Under the pieces are notes generated by a model. The model made no database searches, was not told the origin of the DNA, and saw only the letters and a program-made list of their open reading frames with translations. Positions 1-12,912 of a stretch of DNA of 64,000 nt are shown one piece after another. Source of the stretch: Henckelia pumila (taxonomy: Eukaryota; Streptophyta; Magnoliopsida; Lamiales; Gesneriaceae). Made by a program: the position numbers and the translations under genes. Each line of letters begins with the position of its first letter. Position 1 is the stretch's first letter. The DNA is taken from the NCBI RefSeq assembly GCF_033568475.1, contig NW_027331831.1:2604001-2668000 (forward strand), given 5' to 3'.

Positions 1-3000
1 TCTCATTGTCAGATATGAGCTTACGTGGTACTCCAAATCTGCACACAATATTCTTCCACAGAAATTTCAAGACTTCCCCTTCAGTGATTCGAGCTAAAGC
101 CTCTGCCTCAACCCATTTAGAGAAGTAATCAATAGCAACCAGCAAGAATTTCTTTTGAGCTGGGGCTGGAGGGAAAGGACCCACAATATCAATTCCCTAT
201 TGATCGAAAGGACATGCTGCTACTATCCCTTTCATTAACGCTGCTGGTTGGTGCTGAAGTCTACTATGTCTTTGACAACTATCACAAGAAGTTACCAAAG
301 TTATGGCATCTTTCAGAATAGTGGGCCAAAAATATCCCGCCAGGAGAACCTTACGGGCTAGAGAATAAGACCCTAAATGATTACCACAACACCCCTCGTG
401 TATCTCCTTTAGGACATAATGAGCTTCCTTGGGGCCTAAACACTTGAGAAGAGGTCCGACAAATGACCTCTTATAAAGAACTCCCTCCATCATCACAAAG
501 CGGAGACTCCTTTGTTTCAACCGATATGCCTTCTTCAGATCCTTTGGTAACTCACCCTTCTCCATGTAATCCAAGAGCTCCTTTCTCCAGTCACTCTCTT
601 CCTGAGCTAATGGTGCGAGCTCCGTAGAGGGTGTCAATTCCACTTGCATGACAACTTCCCTGGTCTTTCAGTTATGAAGTGAGCTAGCCATCTTGGCGAG
701 ATAATCTGCTTTTTCATTGCCCTCCCTCGGAATTTGTTCAAACAATACCTCATCAAAGAAACCCTTAGCTTCCTCTATCGCCCTCATATATTCCTTCAGC
801 TTTTTATTTTTGACTTCATACGTTCCATTCACCTGCTGGGCTACTAACTGTGAATCAGAATAGAGGTGTACCCGAGCTGCCCCAGCTTGCTTAGCTGCTC
901 GGAGGCCAATCAACACAGCCTCATACTCTGCTTCGTTATTAGAAGCTCGAAAATCCAACCTAACTGCCAATCGGATCTCATCTCCACGAGGGGAGATAAA
1001 AAACACCCCCACCCCACATCCGTCACTATTAGAAGAGCCGTCAACGTATACTTTCCACAAATCCTCTGCTTCCATATGTCTCGTTTCGGCAAGAAAATCA
1101 GCTAACGCCTGGGCCTTAACGGCCGTCCTTGGTTCATACTGGATATCATACTCACTGAGCTCCGTAGTCCACTTTACCAACCTTCCCAAAATATCAACTC
1201 GAGTTAATATCCTCCCAATATGGCTGTTGGTTAGCACCACAATAGGATGTGATAGAAAGTAAGGTCTGAGCTTCCTTGTTGTCATAACCAAGGCTAATGC
1301 TAACTTTTCCACCTCTGAATATCGAAGTTCTGCACCCTTAAGGGCATGTGAGAAGAAATAGATAGGGTGTTGAGCTGTTCTCTCCTGCCTAATAAGTACT
1401 GAGCTAACGGCCCCTTCCAAAGCTGATAAGTAGATGTACAATGGTTCACCAGGAATTGTCTTAGCCAACACAGGGAGTTCAGCTAAGTAGCTTTTTAAGT
1501 CATCAAATGCCTTCCCGCATTCATCATCCCATTCAAACTTCTTGGCTTTGCGAAGAACCTTGAACAAAGGTAAGCTTCTATGGGCTGATCTTGATATAAA
1601 TCGAGACAAAGCTGCAATCCTTCCTGCCAACCTTTGAACTTCTTGCAAGTTACGGGGAGCAGACATAGATCGAATAGCCTGCACCTTCTCAGGATTGGCC
1701 TCTATGCCCCTCTCAGTAACCATATACCCCAAAAACTTACCTCCCCTGACTCCGAATACACACTTCTTCAGATTAAGCTTCACCCGATAAGCCCTCAAAG
1801 TCGAGAAAGTCTCCTCAAGGTCGGCCAGCAACCCCACATCATCCTGAGACTTTACCAGAATATCATCTACATAAACTTCCACATTTCTGCCAATTTGGGA
1901 GGCAAACACTCTGTCCATGAGTCTTTGATAAGTGGCCCCTGCATTCTTCAAACCAAAAGGCATCACTTTGTAACAAAAAGTTCCATGAGAGGTGGTGAAA
2001 CTTACTTTGTCCTGATCTTTCTCGACCAGAGGAATTTGATGATACCCCTGATATGCATCCATGAAGCATAAGTATTGATGACCTGCCGTTGAATCAACCA
2101 ATTGGTCAATTCGAGGCAGTGGATAGCAATCCTTTGGGCACGCCTTATTTAAGTCCCTGAAATCAACACACATTCTCCACTTGCATGAACTCTTAGGGAC
2201 AAGGACCACATTGGATAACCAGGTAGGGAATTGCACTTCCCTAATGTGTCCTGCCTTAAGAAGTTCCTCTACCTCTTTTTTAATGACCTTATCCTTGTCT
2301 GGACCAAAGTGTCTCTTCTTCTGTTTTATCGGTCTTACTCCCGCAAGAATATTTAGTCGATGAACCATAATTTCTGCACTGACCCCTGTGAGCTCCGATA
2401 CAGACCAAGCAAAAACATCTTTGTTCTTCTTTAAGCAACCAACCAAGTTTTGCTTCACTGATGGGTTCAGATCAGCAGCTAATTTGACAATCTGAGCTCC
2501 CGGGATTAATTCCACCTTCTCATGACCTTTTTCGGACATCAGAAGCACCTTCTGTCCGTGCACCTTCGATGTTCGACCTATTGAAACCATTCCTACCTCC
2601 CTCTTCTTCTTCTTTGAATCAATCCTTACCTCATTCACATAGCACAACCGAGCTGCTTTCTGATCACCCCGAACAACCCCCACTTCTCTTCCACTTGGGA
2701 ACTTCAACTTCTGATGATAGGTAGATGCCACGGCTCGGAAATCACTCAGGGCAGAGCGCCCCAATATTCCATTTAAAGAGGATGGTGCCTCCACCACGGT
2801 GAAGCAAGCCATTTTGGTTACTCTCTTCTCTCCACTCCCAAGGGACAAGGGGAGCGCTATCTGTCCCAACGGTTGCAGAGCATGACCCGTGAACCCATAC
2901 AACTCTGTGGTGATTGGATCCAACTCAAATCCTTCCAATTTCATTTGGTCCAGAGTTTCTTTAAAGATAATTTTTACTGAGCTCCCAGTATCCACAAAGA

Positions 3001-4483
3001 TACGAGCCACGTCATAATTGGCTATGGTCAAGGTGACCAGTAGGGGATCATTATGAGGTAGCACCACATCCTTTAAATCTTCCCTTCCAAAACTGATGTT
3101 CGGGTCAGTGGGACAGCTGAGCTGAGAACTTACCTCAAAATTTTCCAACCTACGCCCGTGAGCTTTGCGAGCCCTTCCCGAATCTCCATCCGTACTACCC
3201 CCGGAGATCATATGGATAACACCCCGATTGGGATGATTTGCAATTTGCTGCACCCTATCTCCTTGATCGTTTTGAGGAGCTCTTCCCTGATGATCACCTT
3301 GATTCTCTCTAACTTCATTCCTTTGATTCCTCCATTGGGGAGCTCGGCCTTGGCGAGGAGGATTTGCTCTACGAGTCAGCTCAGCTCTGATTCGAGGATC
3401 ATCATACATGATCCTTTGAACCTCCTCACCTAGCCTCTGACAATCATTGGTGATATGCCCATACTCCTGATGAAAATCGCAAAACTTGTCAGATGGCGGT
3501 AACCGCGGGCCTTTCTCAGCATTACGGGGCCTCACAAGTGCTCGCCTATCCTCACATACTTGCATTGCCTTCTCCAGGCTTACCGATAGGGGTACATAGG
3601 GGTAGGGTCCTTTGACCCTGTTCATCTCTTCTGCCACCTTCTTCCTTCCTCCTTCTATCTTCCCCTCTGCCTTTGCTCCTACCTTGGCACTGGGCTTACT
3701 CCCAGACGTTCCTTCCTGTCTCCTCTGCCTCTGTGCATCCTCCAAATTCACGTACTTCTCAGCTCGACTAAGGAGCTCATCATAATTCAAAGGAGGCTTC
3801 TTGACTAAGGATCTGAAAAACTCCCCTCCTCTCAACCCTTGAGTGAAAGAGTTGACCAAGGTGTCAGCAGTGGCAGCAGGTAATTCCAGAGCTGCTGTAT
3901 TGAAGCGCTAAACATACTCCCGCAACGATTCCACCTCAGATTGCTTCATATTGAACAAACTGAGAGAAGTCTTCAAATATCTCTTGCTACTCGCATATTG
4001 GTGTAGAAAAGCTGAGCTGAAGTCATTGAAACTCTGAATACTACCAGGCTGTAAAAGGTTGAACCATTGCTGGGCTGACCTTACCAAAGTAGTGAGGAAG
4101 ACCCGATATTTAATTGCATCTGAATATCTATGCAACAAGGCTGCATTTTCAAATTTCCCCAAATGTTCCTCCGGATCTGAGCTCCCGTCATATTCCCCTA
4201 AAGTAGGCTGCTTAAAATTTGCAGGGAGTTCCTCATCTAGAATAGCCCGAGTAAAAGGACTTTCCCTCTGTATAGGCCCAGGCCGACCTCCTACTTGCCG
4301 ACCTAGTCTCCTAATCTCTTCCCACACCGCATCCATTGGGTTTGGCTGACCCACGGGAGGAGGTGGTGGATTTTGACTCATGGCCGCTTGCACCGTTTGA
4401 GTGATGAACTGGCTGAGCTGATCTACAGTCATATCCGCCACATTTCCTCTTTCCCTTCCTCTTCCTCTTCCTCTTCCTGCCAT
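1..4483 (-). pseudogene. Tat-lineage Ty3/gypsy gag-pol polyprotein, three in-frame stops, cut by window edge
   Basis: One reading frame runs from an ATG at 4483 to the left window edge and encodes, in order, gag (about 4483-3500), aspartic protease (IFVDTGSSVKIIF near 3000), reverse transcriptase (YVDDILVKS near 1860), RNase H, a second archaeal-type RNase H (KVYVDGSSNSDGCGVGV near 1050), the integrase zinc-binding domain (near 300) and the start of the integrase core (LISDN near 10-20). The second RNase H is the hallmark of the Tat clade (Ogre/Retand). The frame is kept throughout but broken by TAG at 3908-3910, TGA at 668-670 and TAG at 197-199. The last one sits where the family normally has Trp (FDQWGIDIVG-type motif). 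No frameshift is seen, so the copy is fairly recent but cannot make a full polyprotein without readthrough. The rest of integrase and the 3' LTR lie outside the window. Confidence 0.93.
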
Positions 4484-4503
4484 ATCTACGTCTTAGCTCG
4501 AAT

Positions 4504-4523
4504 TTCCCACAGACGGCGCCAAT
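4504..4523 (-). promoter_or_regulatory. tRNA primer-binding site of the Tat element
   Basis: On the minus strand, immediately inside the 5' LTR, the sequence reads TTGGCGCCGTCTGTGGGAA. It starts with the TGG expected for complementarity to a tRNA 3' CCA end and has the TGGCGCC start common in Tat/Athila elements. A variant of the same site occurs at 46514 on the plus strand. I did not identify the tRNA. Confidence 0.8.
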
Positions 4524-4907
4524 TGATATACCTCAATAAAGTGATCTCCTTGGTTGAACGGAAGAAGCTCCTCCAAATAAAAGATGAACTGCTGCTGACC
4601 TGAAACCACTAACAAGAGTATTAAGGGGGCCGAAAGGTGTTCCGGCGTATCTCCTCCGACGCTCAAGTCAGATGCTAGGATAGCGAAAATATAGAGAGTG
4701 GTGTGTGCACCCGAGTGAAAAATTAGGATCCAAATAATGAAAGTGAACCTGTTATTTATAGGAGAGAGCTTTGGATTTAGCGCCTACCTTCCTTATCAAG
4801 GATCCGCGAATCTCGGGATCATAATCCCGAATCTTTAGGCTGAGATCTCGCCCGAATCTTATTTGACAAAGGAAATAACAATACACATAATGTATTGAGG
4901 TATATCA
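4524..4907 (-). mobile_element. 5' LTR of the Tat-lineage element
   Basis: A 384-bp segment begins TGATATACCTCAATA and ends with its inverted copy TATTGAGGTATATCA, giving 15-bp inverted LTR termini with TG...CA ends. It lies directly upstream of gag in element orientation and is followed (minus strand) by a primer-binding site. The flanking five bases on the outer side are ATTAT; the matching 3' duplication lies outside the window. Confidence 0.88.
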
Positions 4908-5830
4908 ATTATCATTATATTATAATATTAAAGAAATCATAATAGATTGTCATTATAATGAAGATATCATGATAATATTAAAATAAAGAAGCGTTAAAAA
5001 GTTGGGTTCAAGTTACCTAAACTGTACGTGTTGCGATATAGATAATTGAATTAGAGCAAGAGTGACATCACGTTAACCAGGTTGTTTTGTTTTCCGGTTT
5101 TTTGCGTTGCCAACTTCCATTAATCGATAATTTTATTAATAATGATTAGTTCGAGAGACAAAATTAAAAAAAGATTTCTCATCAGAGGAAAGAAAAGATT
5201 CCCGGCTGGCCGCCTGAATCTTAATTAACTCGACGGTTAATTAACTTGAAATTTTTTTTAAGAATTTCAAATAATAGGTTTTTGCGTTTAAGAAATTAAA
5301 ATAATAAAAAAATTTACATCTACTTCCTTTCCTTGCAGACCTTGAGGCCTGTCTTCTAAGTTCTATCTATGTGGATATAAATTTGTATGAGCAAAAGAAA
5401 CTTGAAAACCTTAATGTGAACGAGAAATTACATGGGTTCAAATACAGTCGGACAAAATCAAAGAGAGCAATTCAGGAGGCGGCGGCCGGACTGGGTTAAG
5501 ATCACATCAACCATATGCTCGTCTTTGCCAAAACCGTAAGCTAATCTTGAGGACACAGGTTAAAATATTTGAGGTAAACTTTGTCGATACAACCGCTGGT
5601 TGTAAGACCATGAGTAGAATATTCACTTAGGCCAGGGATCAAGAAATCACAAGATGCGTGCTAACAGAAACAAGTATTAATGCTATCCATATGATTAGTC
5701 TGAGTTGTGATGATAAGTTTCTAAACATTGTACTTAGGGCGGCTAGATGCAAATCCATATGCAACTCTGCAACACTCGGCCATGATGATCATCCAGAAAT
5801 CAAATCTCAAGGAAGGAATAGGTGTGTGTC
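4908..5830. other. Intergenic DNA and probable RPB6 3' UTR
   Basis: No coding sequence is supported. The right part (roughly 5550-5830) is less AT-rich and directly follows the RPB6 stop codon on the minus strand, so it probably includes the 3' UTR. Short ORFs at 5658-6033 are antisense to RPB6 and its 3' flank. Confidence 0.6.
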
Positions 5831-7279
5831 TCATTCACCTCCCACTTGTCTTTTCCAGGAGTCCTCCACAATCAACTCATCCACCCCCCAATCTTCATAG
5901 CTGTGGCACACCAAAGATAATACAGTCAACAACCATGAGACAAATATCAGATAACATTTGGGTGAATATGTTTCTGGGTTTCATTTCATTTTTCACATCT
6001 CAAGATTTCCAAAAATTTTTGGGTGGCTGGTAATAAATGATGCTTCATAATATGGACTCCAACTGTTAAAAAATGTAGAGGGGAAAAAGTGATATATATA
6101 AAGATGTGATTTGGAAAATGTGAAGAAAACAAAGAGATGGTGACTTCAGAAGAGAAAAAAATGACAAAAAGGAACACAACATCACAAAGTTACCTTCCAT
6201 CAGGGAGGTATCGCCGGATGGTGAAAGGTATTTTTCTCTGTCGCAGCTCCTTCATTGCAATCTATAACAACAAAAGAAAAATAAAAAAGCTTCCAACATC
6301 AATCAAACAACACCGTATTTACCGTAATTTACCTCGAGTGGGTCAGTTTCACCCTCCAACTCAACCATAACTGGGGCGTTCATGCTGCCAAATCACATAA
6401 TATTTCAAAAATCACAACCAACTCAATACATCAACAGAAACACAGTTTGTGACCTAGAATACCACTAGACATAAACTGAACCTTATCTGCACGGCCCGTG
6501 TGCCAAGTATTCTAGCTCTTTCATATTTGGTCATATATTTGGATGTCTTCCGAGGGCGTTTAGTAGGTTCTTGCTCCTCTTTTCCATCTCCTTCTCCATC
6601 AATTGGATCAGGTGCTTCCTCATTGTTGTTGTTATCTTCTTCTTCAACCTCTGCTCCTTCCTATCAGTTTCACAACCCAAGAACACAGAAGGATAAAAAA
6701 AAAAATTGAAAAATTACATTATTTGCACCCTAAAATTGAGAACCCTCCACAGTCGAAAATACAAAGAAAACAAATCTCTCACGTCAATTTCAGGATCCAT
6801 AGGCTCATCTTCGTACCTGCAATAAATTCAGAATGATTGCGATTCAAAGAGAAACCTCTATCCAGAAAAAGTACTGACATACGCCAAATAAAACGAGTAA
6901 TGAAAGAACCCTCTTCCATAAAGAGAAACCTCGAGTAAACCCCAATCACATTACAAAAAATATATGAATATATAAATATAATAGCGTTCGATTAATCTAC
7001 AGTGCCTAACTCCCGGTATACACTTTCCCAAAACTGGTGTTTTACTAACTTTCAGCTAACATAAGACGAAGCTAAACCAATAATTAGAAAATTTACAACA
7101 CAGCAAACCTTCCGTCCATTGCATGTACCCAGAAACCCGACTAAAACCCTAATTAAACCAAAAAATATTTGATTAAACTGGCGTTCGATTGACGTACAAA
7201 TCCTAGTAGATTAATTAAAAAAAGAATAATTTGCGAATCATACGAACCCTCCATCCATGTCATAGTCCTCGTCGGCCAT
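5831..7279 (-). CDS. RPB6: RPB6/RPABC2, shared subunit of RNA polymerases I, II and III (six exons)
   Basis: Exons on the minus strand: 7279-7248, 6816-6783, 6660-6482, 6384-6333, 6261-6194 and 5900-5831 (stop TGA). All introns are GT...AG and phases match, giving 435 nt and 144 aa, the usual length for plant RPB6. The N-terminus ([20 protein letters not shown]) is acidic and poorly conserved, as in the family. The C-terminal half carries the strongly conserved core: [59 protein letters not shown] and [18 protein letters not shown]6 is a small subunit of the polymerase core that helps fix the clamp and assemble the enzyme; it acts in the nucleus and nucleolus. The protein looks intact. It lies less than 1 kb from the rhomboid gene, in the same orientation. 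The weakest call is the short first exon: its 5' splice site could also be the GTATG four bases downstream, but only the GTTCG site keeps frame with exon 2. Confidence 0.93.
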
Positions 7280-8152
7280 GGCGTCAGGCGATTTTCTCCG
7301 CACTCTCCACCACCTGAGAAAGTGTTTGAACTTTGAATGAATGATGAAGCACAGAGGCGAAATCAAATTTAAAGTAAACGACGATAATGGGCCGGGTAAT
7401 TGGGTCATTTTTTATGGGCCCCCAATAGTTTATAGCCCACCAGTAATATGTTTATTTTAGTTTTTAAACTATGATAAATACATATTTTTTTATTTATATT
7501 TTTTAGGTTATAAAACTTTAAAATATATTATTAATAATTATATTATATTATATAAACGATTTTTCAGTTCGACCGTCCGGTTAAAATGATTCGACCATTG
7601 AACTGTTTTTTAAGGTAAACCGATTCGATCATCGGTCCGGTTATAAAGACCGATTATGAAAACATTGTTTCATATTTTTTAAAAAAAATGGAAACACAAT
7701 ATCATCATTTAATTTGTACCAAAATGATTTCAAATTTAAGATGAAATCTTGAGTTTTGATATTCAATTGTAACAAATTTTTTCTTATTATCGATAAAATA
7801 ATAACTACAAAATATCAAAGTAACGTGCCACCCGTTACTAACTCTATTGCTCATATATGGTTGCTTTAATCAATTTAAACGACGGAAAAATGAGAATAAT
7901 GACATTAAATTTCCTCCTATAAAACAATACAATGGAAAAATATGAAGCTAAACCAAAAGCAAACCATGGCCTTAGAGCGCTTTACAAAAAGCACAAAAAA
8001 AACGTAAACTTTTCGTTAAATAATGTCCCAAAACAACACTGCCGACTAAAAGGAACCAACTAATTTGAACTAGAAACTCCACAAAAACAACACTTTCCTA
8101 TAATGTTATTTGCACTCCAATAGTCCATGATATGTTCATTAACCTATAATGT
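7280..8152. other. Intergenic spacer between RPB6 and the rhomboid gene
   Basis: It contains the RPB6 promoter and 5' UTR (right of 7280) and the rhomboid 3' UTR (left of 8153). No ORF is supported. Around 7560-7660, short repeats of CGGTT/GACCG-rich sequence resemble decayed transposon termini, but no clean boundaries can be set. Confidence 0.55.
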
Positions 8153-9817
8153 TCAAGGTTCATCGCATTCCCATTTCGACGTCGGGACGCAGCTCACATA
8201 GCGACACCAACGGCAACGCTCGTATCCATTCACTCCCCGGAACAGCATCACGAGTCCGACCATAAATCTGCATTCAAAGAGGCAACCAGTCGGATTGGTC
8301 CTTACATAACTCGAAAAAATACAAGGTAAGGCCACCTGGCTAGTGTGACGATAAGAAGTACAATGTTTACCCGACGATTAGCAATATCAAGGACACCAAC
8401 CAAAGCACGTATTGATACCCCTTGTACTTAGATTTTGCACGAACTCCGACAGGGAGATTGTGTCTTTCGATCCACCCGAACTGTGGACGAGGCAAAAGAA
8501 CAAAGCCAAGCAAGATTCCGGCCAAGAATCCCCCGATATGGGCGAAGTTATCAACATGTGGAAGAATCCCAACTGCTAGGTTAACCAAGACTATAAACAA
8601 AAGGGTTGATAATGCCACGATCTGCGAGGTAAAAAAAAAAGATGGAATCAGATGGCTAAAAAGTCATTTTACTCATGAGCCATGAGTGATTGTTTCACCT
8701 TGTTGGTGTATATAGACCAGTTTGTGATCAACTCGGAAAGCATGGCTCCAAGAAGCCCAAAAAGTGAACCAGAGGCACCAACAGATATTTGGTTTTGGAT
8801 AAATAAAGATGATAGTATGCTCCCACCGAATCCGGATAGCAAATAGATGACGCCAACTCGCACTGCAAGGCATGTTTCGAATGATCACAAGTATATATAA
8901 CATGTAATGATGAAGAGCGGAATGCTTCGAGATATAGAGATGATTGGAGTGAGGGCTCATACCGAAGCCAAATTGCTGCTCAAGTCGAACACCGATGAAG
9001 ACGAGGCTCATCATGTTTGCTATGAGATGTATAATGCCAGCATGTAACCAGATACATGAGATAAGCCTCCAGCCTTGATGGCGGTGTACAACTTTATTCC
9101 AATTAAGTGCACCCAACTTCTCTAATCTTTGGTACCAAGAAAAGCAGAATCGAAGAGCCATTAGCTTCAATTTCTATACTGTTTTACTTTCTTTTTCTGA
9201 AGAACTATATCCTCACAACAAAACCATCAAGTTCAGCATTGCACAAAAAAACAACACTTGAGCAAAGAAAAAGAACATAACAAAGTTAATGCAATCAATC
9301 AGAGCATAGATCATGCTTCATATATAATACCATCAAAACAAACAAAAAAACGAAACATTCAAGAACTAAATCCTTGAGCTAATCAACCAACCAAAATTAC
9401 CACCTCGAAAACCAAAACCCAAAAAAGAACCATACCAAAAACAATAAAAACCCGAACTTCACACAAAAATCAAGCGTAAAAATTCAGCAAGAAACAAAAG
9501 TGAGCAATCAAGAAACATGACACCCACGTTGCAGAAGAAGGGCCGAAGAGTGGATTCTCCCTCAGCGGCTGGAAAGAAAATCTTCCAAGAAACCTCGCCG
9601 CGCACTTGTCATTGTGGCCAAGCAAACTCCAACCCCTGTTCTTGAAATCCCTGGGGCAATTATTCACATACATCACCACCAGAAACATCGCAACATTAGC
9701 CACCACAAACACCGGAATCAGCCACGAAGCCCACTGGTTTTCCCCCTCCTCGAACGCGTCTGCGCTTGAGTAGTTGTTTTTCTCCACTCCTCTGCTCTCT
9801 ATATCCTCACCCGCCAT
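8153..9817 (-). CDS. RBL: Rhomboid-like intramembrane serine protease (RBL family, five exons)
   Basis: Exons on the minus strand: 9817-9528, 9126-8963, 8862-8699, 8621-8371 and 8267-8153 (stop TGA), all with GT...AG introns and matching phases: 984 nt, 327 aa. Residues 1-30 are an acidic cytosolic tail, followed by a first membrane segment ([20 protein letters not shown]). The rhomboid core follows: [13 protein letters not shown] with His130/Asn134 (oxyanion region), the catalytic serine in GASGS (Ser182) and the catalytic histidine in DNFAHIGG (His234). Both catalytic residues are present, so it should be an active protease, unlike the many inactive rhomboid relatives. The Cys-rich tail ([17 protein letters not shown]) is typical of plant RBL1/RBL2-type proteins of the Golgi and secretory pathway, which cleave single-pass membrane proteins. 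I cannot tell the exact paralogue from sequence alone. The ATG was chosen because it heads the conserved acidic tail. Confidence 0.93.
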
Positions 9818-11837
9818 GGCTGCAAGCTGCTGCTGCTGCTTCTTTTTTTCTTGTATTCGATCCCTTCACCTTGTCTTTTGCCTTGCAAGAAATTTGCTCT
9901 GGTATTCTTGAATTTATTGCAGTGAAAAAATTGAAGTGGGATCGTGGGAAGTTGCTTCCACTTCACATTTGAACGTGCTGGAAGGAGTTGTTTCGTTCGG
10001 TTCGCATTCTGTGCTATTGACCGTAGGGATCACCTGTTATCATCCTCACGGCTAATGCTCAGTGATATTGCTTCGTTTGATTGACACGTGTCCTGGATCG
10101 TTTGTTTTTGAGTGGCTATTGGGTGGCGTACATGCCGAGCTGCGGCTTGCGAAACATAGAAGTGCAGCCCAAGTACCGGGAGTTACTATTTCAGTTATTC
10201 TTCGCGGTTACTAAAATTTTGGATAATAAAGAAATTAATAATAAATAATAAATAAAATAAAATAAAAGAAGCTAACGTTGCGTTTGATTTTAAGGTTTTT
10301 TCGGTAAGAACTCGGATCTAATAATTTCAATTATTTCAATTTATGGGAAATAGTTTAAATGCTAATTGGTCGTACAAAACATTTATTTAATTTTTTTATA
10401 ACATAATTGTAATTAAAAATAGACTGAAAATCATTTGAAAACAAATAACTATAGCAGAAATTATTTCCTCTAGCAATTGTATTATTTTTCCTACCCACCA
10501 ATATTCAATTATATAAATTCTTATGTGAATTAGATATTTCTAGTTAGATTTATTTAGTGATATAGTTTTTAGGTAGTGTTTGCAAATTTTACTTTAACAT
10601 ATTTGGTCTTTCTAATTTTATTTATTTATTTATTTCAATTACAACTTGGAGGTCTCTCGGACACGATACATGTAAGTTGTAACACTGTTTCAGTTTGAGA
10701 CTCTTGCTGTCACTTGGGCCAATGCCTATGGGCTATGGCTAGGCCTAGCTAATTTGAATTCAAATAATTGTCTTCGAAATATAAATATATTTGAAATTTG
10801 AATTATACTTTCATTTCTTCGATAATAAAAATAGTTTAGAAATACAAGCAAATGTACATTATATTCTAGAGAAGCTCGAAAGGTTTGTAAAATCAGTTCA
10901 AACTTTTTGGTTTTATGTATTTCTGGGCAATTCATTGTTTCATAAATCCAGAATTACTCCATGATGTATGGAAGTTGAATATCGTGCAATATATGGCATC
11001 CATCATATGTGAAATAAATTAATTTGGACCGGCAATTGTTAAAGGATTGTTGTGAATATTCTATATGTGTGTGCTCGAGAAAATCGGGCAGAGCGAGTGC
11101 GATTATTTCCAACGATAAGTATCCTCGATGAACGTGGGTCATATCTTTGTCACACTATGAGTTTTGAGTCATTATCTTATCTTGTTGTGGATCATATCTC
11201 ATCACATCATAGTCAAATTTCGGGATTTTTGGGCTTAATCTCGAGGTCCTATAGTCAACTCCAGATAATTGCTCGGCCACATGTAAGAAATGGTTACGCT
11301 TTCCATATTCTCAAGTTTTTTCTCTTGTTTTAAGCTCTATACTTTTGCCTTGTTATATTAAATTAACTCGAGCATTTAAGTGACTAATAGACGTGGAACA
11401 CGTGTTGCATGTGTGACACAAAACATAAATATTATATATTTTATGTGCAGCACACATTTGTTTTTCAAGATATTTGATTTTATTGAAAAAATAAAATCAA
11501 ATTATCGTTAGTAGTTTATTTTCAAAATTGAAAATTTATAGAAACATACTTCATACAACATGAAGAAAAATATTTGTGTTTTTTCCACAAAAAAAAACAT
11601 GAAGAAAAATATCGAAAAAACTAAATCTTATTATGTATGGTATGTGAGTAATACTGACTGTTGGGTTTAATTATGATGGAAAAAACTTTTGTTTTTTTGT
11701 CAATAAATGAAATGATATATCATGATAAAATAATATTATGCAAAAAATTTGGCATAATTACCTCATAAATTAAACTTTCAATAAAAACACATCTACGATA
11801 TAATCAATACATATTTGGTAAATAATCACATAACTTC
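9818..11837. other. Upstream region of the rhomboid gene and AT-rich intergenic DNA
   Basis: The first ~350 bp should hold the rhomboid promoter and 5' UTR. From about 10200 the DNA becomes very AT-rich with no coding signal. Around 11050-11290 there is a GC-richer island with a short ORF that matches nothing I recognise and could be a retroelement scrap. Confidence 0.5.
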
Positions 11838-11963
11838 AAAGCACCGAGAATAAAGATGCAAGACACTGAGAATTTGTTACGCTAAGTCATCCTTACACTC
11901 AAAGCACCGAGAATAAAGATGCAAGACACTGAGAATTTGTTACGCTAAGTCATCCTTACACTC
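11838..11963. repeat. Perfect 63-bp tandem duplication
   Basis: The block AAAGCACCGAGAATAAAGAT...CCTTACACTC occurs twice back to back (11838-11900 and 11901-11963) with no difference visible, so the duplication is recent. Confidence 0.93.
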
Positions 11964-12912
11964 TACATATTATTATGTCTTTATTTTATTGGTTTTTAGG
12001 GTTTAAAAGAGATTGATTAAAAAAATGTTATCTATGGATAGTAGAGATTTTACATAAATAGTTGATGACTAAAGTAAGTATTTAAATTTGAAATTATAGA
12101 TTTAGATAAATTTTAGATTTATATTAGGTATGTAGCTTTCAAATCGGTTTAGATGAGTTTAAAATATTAAAGCAATTGGTAACAAAATCATGGTTTTTTT
12201 TAAAAAAAAATTAATTTTTGAAACTTTGGAAATTCGAAAATGTAACAATATTTGGTTAGTCGAATGATAAAAACAAAGTTAATGTGGTATACAACTATTT
12301 TCAAAAGTTAAATATAATTGCATAATCATAAATACTTTTATGAAATTCTATAAAATAAAAAATTACAGGTTAAAAAGAAATTTTATGACTAAAGTTAAAG
12401 AAAATAATTATACTGAAGAAGGATCATCTTTATCCTCTACATATTATTATTTTTTTATTTTATTGGTTTTTAGGAATCTAAAAGAGATTGATTAAAAAAT
12501 GTTATCTATGGTAGAGATTAATTCTACATAAATAGCTTATAAATAAAGATCTTGGGTAAGTATTTAAATTTGAAATTATAGATTTAGATAAATTTTATAT
12601 TTATACTAGGTATGTAGATTTCAAATCGGTTTAGATGAGTTTAAAATATTAAAGCAAGAGCTAACAATATCATGGTTTTTTTAAAAAAAAAATTAATTTT
12701 TGTAACTTTGGAAATTCGAAAATGCAACAATATTTTGGTTAGTCGAAAGATAAAAACAAATTGAATGTCGTATATACAACTATTCTCGAAAGTTAAATAT
12801 AATTGTACAATCATAAATACTTATATGAAATTCTATAAAATAAAAAATTACAGATTAAAAAGAAATTTTGTGACTAAAGTTGAAGAAAATAATTATACTG
12901 AAAAAGGATCTG
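11950..12912. repeat. Diverged tandem duplication of about 480 bp
   Basis: Two adjacent copies, about 11950-12430 and 12431-12912, share CTCTACATATTATTAT, TTTATTTTATTGGTTTTTAG, AAATCGGTTTAGATGAGTTT and TTATACTGAA-AAGGATC in the same order. They differ by substitutions and small indels. No coding capacity is seen; the ORF at 12765-13049 lies mostly in the second copy and is AT-rich noise. Confidence 0.85.
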
